NCBI GenBank assembly: GCA_025362295.1
Contig: JANYGX010000002.1
Location: 62,001 to 126,000, forward strand
DNA from: Sphingomonadales bacterium
Lineage (GTDB): Bacteria; Pseudomonadota; Alphaproteobacteria; Sphingomonadales; Sphingomonadaceae
Direction: 5' to 3'
Length of the DNA stretch: 64,000 nucleotides
Each line of letters starts with the position of its first letter. Positions within the stretch are counted from its first letter, which is position 1. Of the stretch, positions 62,472-64,000 are shown piece after piece. Below the pieces are notes generated by a model, which searched no databases, had not been told where the DNA came from, and saw only the letters and a list, made by a program, of their open reading frames with translations. Both the position numbers and the translations under genes were made by a program.

Positions 62472-64000
62472 ATGAAAACGCAAGCCCGTGTGGTTGTCAT
62501 CGGCGGTGGTGTTGTTGGGGTTAGCACGCTGTACCACCTGGCCAAGCTTGGCTGGTCTGATGTGGTGCTGATTGAGCGCAAAGAGCTTACCTCAGGCTCG
62601 ACATGGCATGCTGCCGGATTGCTGCCACTGTTTAACCTTAGCTATTCTGTTGGCCAGTTACATAAATATTCTGTTGGTCTGTATCCTGAACTGGAAAAAG
62701 AAACGGATCAGATTGTTGGATTCAAGCCGGTATCAAACATTCGTCTCGCGCGCACCAATGATCGCATGGATGAATATAAATATTATGCTGGCGTGGCAAA
62801 AACAATTGGTATCAATGTTAATTTTCTTACACCTGAGCAGGTAAAGCTGATCTGGCCGCTGTGTAATATTGATGGCATTATTGGTGCCATTCAGCATCCT
62901 GATGATGGCTATGTGCAGCCAGCGGATTTAACGCAAGCCTTTGCTAAAGGTGCCCGCGCACGGGGTGGAACCATTTATCGCAACACCACAGTCACGGCCA
63001 TCACTAAAAACCAGAATGGCGAGTGGTGCGTAACGTCCGATCAGGGCGATATCATTTGCGAGCACGTTGTGTTTGCCACTGGCAATTTCGCGCGCCAAAC
63101 CGGCGCAATGATCGGCCTTGATATTCCAGTCATACCTGTCGAACACCAATACATTGTGACCGAGCAACACAAAGATATTTTGGCGCGAAAAGCGGCAGGC
63201 TTGCCAGAAATGGGTGTGCTGCGGGAATCTGACTCCTCGTGGTACATGCGCGAGGAAAATGGCGGTTTGCTGCTCGGGCCATATGAAATTGGTGCGCCTG
63301 TGTGTTATCCTGATGGGCCACACCATGATTCTGAATATGAATTGTTTCAGGAGGATCTTGAACGGCTTGAACCATATATTAATGCAGCAATCGCGCGCGT
63401 GCCCGCGTTTGGCGAGGTTGGTATTAAGAAAGTGTATAACGGTGCTATTGCCTACACGCCGGATGGCAGCCCTATTGTGGGGCCTGCGTGGGGCCATAAA
63501 AATATCTGGCTCAACGAAGGCCATAGCTTTGGGGTGACAGCCGCAGGTGGTGCCGGATGGCAATTGGCACAGTGGATTGTTGAGGGTGAACCATCTATCG
63601 ACATGATGGGGGTCGATCCACGCCGCTTTGGTGAATATGCAGCGCAAGGCTATCTTCGTGAGAAAAATGAAGAGGCCTACGCAAAAGTTTTTACAGTGCA
63701 TTATCCCGATGAGGAGCGTGAGGCGGCGCGGCCCTTGCGCCGCACACCGTGTTATGACCGCATGAAAGCATTGGGGGCTGTCTTTGGAAGTGTGTTTGGT
63801 TGGGAGAGGCCTAACTGGTTTGCACCGGTTGGCTATGCGCTTTCTGTTGCCGATCTTGATAAGCCGGATGTGCTGCTCAATCACAATCACCCTGACACAC
63901 ACGACAGTGTGCCACCTCGTGAAAAATGGAGTTTTCGCCGCTCAAATTATTTTGAGCATGTTGGCGCGGAGTGCAGGCACGTGCATGAGAAAGTTGGGTT
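62472..64000 (+). CDS. Dimethylglycine/sarcosine dehydrogenase-like flavoprotein, 3' end off the right edge
   Basis: At least 509 codons are open to the window end, starting at ATG 62472 (AAGAGGAAA site). The N-terminal FAD motif VVVIGGGVVGVSTLYHLAKL is followed by LTSGSTWHAAGLLPLF, in which the flavin-linkage His of the family lies. Further blocks are YTPDGSPIVGPAWGHKNIWL then NEGHSFGVTAAGGAGWQLAQ, the DAO-domain end, and the FAO/GcvT-type region begins after. It would oxidise dimethylglycine or sarcosine with loss of a methyl group to folate. Together with the two genes before it, it suggests a glycine betaine demethylation route. Confidence 0.9.
   Translation, partial: MKTQARVVVIGGGVVGVSTLYHLAKLGWSDVVLIERKELTSGSTWHAAGLLPLFNLSYSVGQLHKYSVGLYPELEKETDQIVGFKPVSNIRLARTNDRMDEYKYYAGVAKTIGINVNFLTPEQVKLIWPLCNIDGIIGAIQHPDDGYVQPADLTQAFAKGARARGGTIYRNTTVTAITKNQNGEWCVTSDQGDIICEHVVFATGNFARQTGAMIGLDIPVIPVEHQYIVTEQHKDILARKAAGLPEMGVLRESDSSWYMREENGGLLLGPYEIGAPVCYPDGPHHDSEYELFQEDLERLEPYINAAIARVPAFGEVGIKKVYNGAIAYTPDGSPIVGPAWGHKNIWLNEGHSFGVTAAGGAGWQLAQWIVEGEPSIDMMGVDPRRFGEYAAQGYLREKNEEAYAKVFTVHYPDEEREAARPLRRTPCYDRMKALGAVFGSVFGWERPNWFAPVGYALSVADLDKPDVLLNHNHPDTHDSVPPREKWSFRRSNYFEHVGAECRHVHEKVG

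Noticed and set aside
62928-63902. 324-residue minus-strand frame
   Set aside because: It lies opposite the dimethylglycine dehydrogenase-like gene, whose motifs are clear; the translation has no domain and an odd Arg/Cys/His-rich composition.

Overview
The window looks like chromosomal DNA of an alphaproteobacterium of moderate GC (about half by eye, more AT-rich around 8.0-8.5 kb). The pointers are a serine palmitoyltransferase with a dedicated acyl carrier protein (bacterial sphingolipid synthesis, typical of sphingomonads and relatives), a GapR-type chromosome-structuring protein, an RpoH-type sigma factor, a complete system I cytochrome c maturation operon (ccmABCDEFGHI), the lptM-lysA-DUF4175 arrangement, and TonB-dependent uptake. 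No genus is claimed. Coding density is high and many operon junctions are 4-nt ATGA/GTGA overlaps.

Layout. 0-5 kb: an edge-truncated TPR protein, a membrane PAS histidine kinase, rpoH and tRNA-Thr(TGT). 4.5-7.5 kb: a scar region with a decayed recombinase end, a decayed RAYT transposase end, a 42-nt perfect palindrome, and a 24-nt near-identical direct repeat on both sides of a membrane O-acyltransferase gene. 8.5-20 kb: the most unusual block. It holds a two-component system with a third coupled gene, a Slam-like TPR/beta-barrel outer-membrane protein, a 1206-residue FecR-domain protein ending in three copies of a TbpB-like beta module, a small exported protein, and an exported TPR-CHAT (caspase-like) protein. 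I read this as a candidate surface display/secretion system under two-component control.

20-34 kb is mostly metabolism: a TonB receptor, an amino-acid permease coupled to AMP nucleosidase, an exported cyclophilin, purC, a TetR/membrane-protein pair with twin operators, class I fumarase, a cupin, gapR, a Baeyer-Villiger-like monooxygenase, a 3-hydroxyacyl-CoA dehydrogenase and a GST. 34-39.8 kb: a TlpA-like thioredoxin, lptM, lysA, DUF4175, a small exported protein and cytochrome b561, whose last codons form an intrinsic terminator. 39.8-43.9 kb: a ParA ATPase and a ribbon-helix-helix-like protein flanked by two SPOR-domain proteins. 44 kb: a candidate small RNA with a sigma-54-like promoter, then a molybdenum-hydroxylase small and medium subunit pair with no large subunit.

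45-50.7 kb: YbjQ, YebC, RuvC, MaoC, CitE-like lyase, M17 aminopeptidase and MarR genes. 50.7-54 kb: an exported propeller-like protein and the spt/acp pair. 54.1-60.5 kb: ccmABCDEFGHI. 60.9 kb to the end: a Rieske oxygenase, a stand-alone [2Fe-2S] ferredoxin and a dimethylglycine/sarcosine dehydrogenase-like flavoprotein. These suggest stepwise demethylation of a quaternary amine such as glycine betaine, and a long inverted repeat lies just upstream of the first gene.
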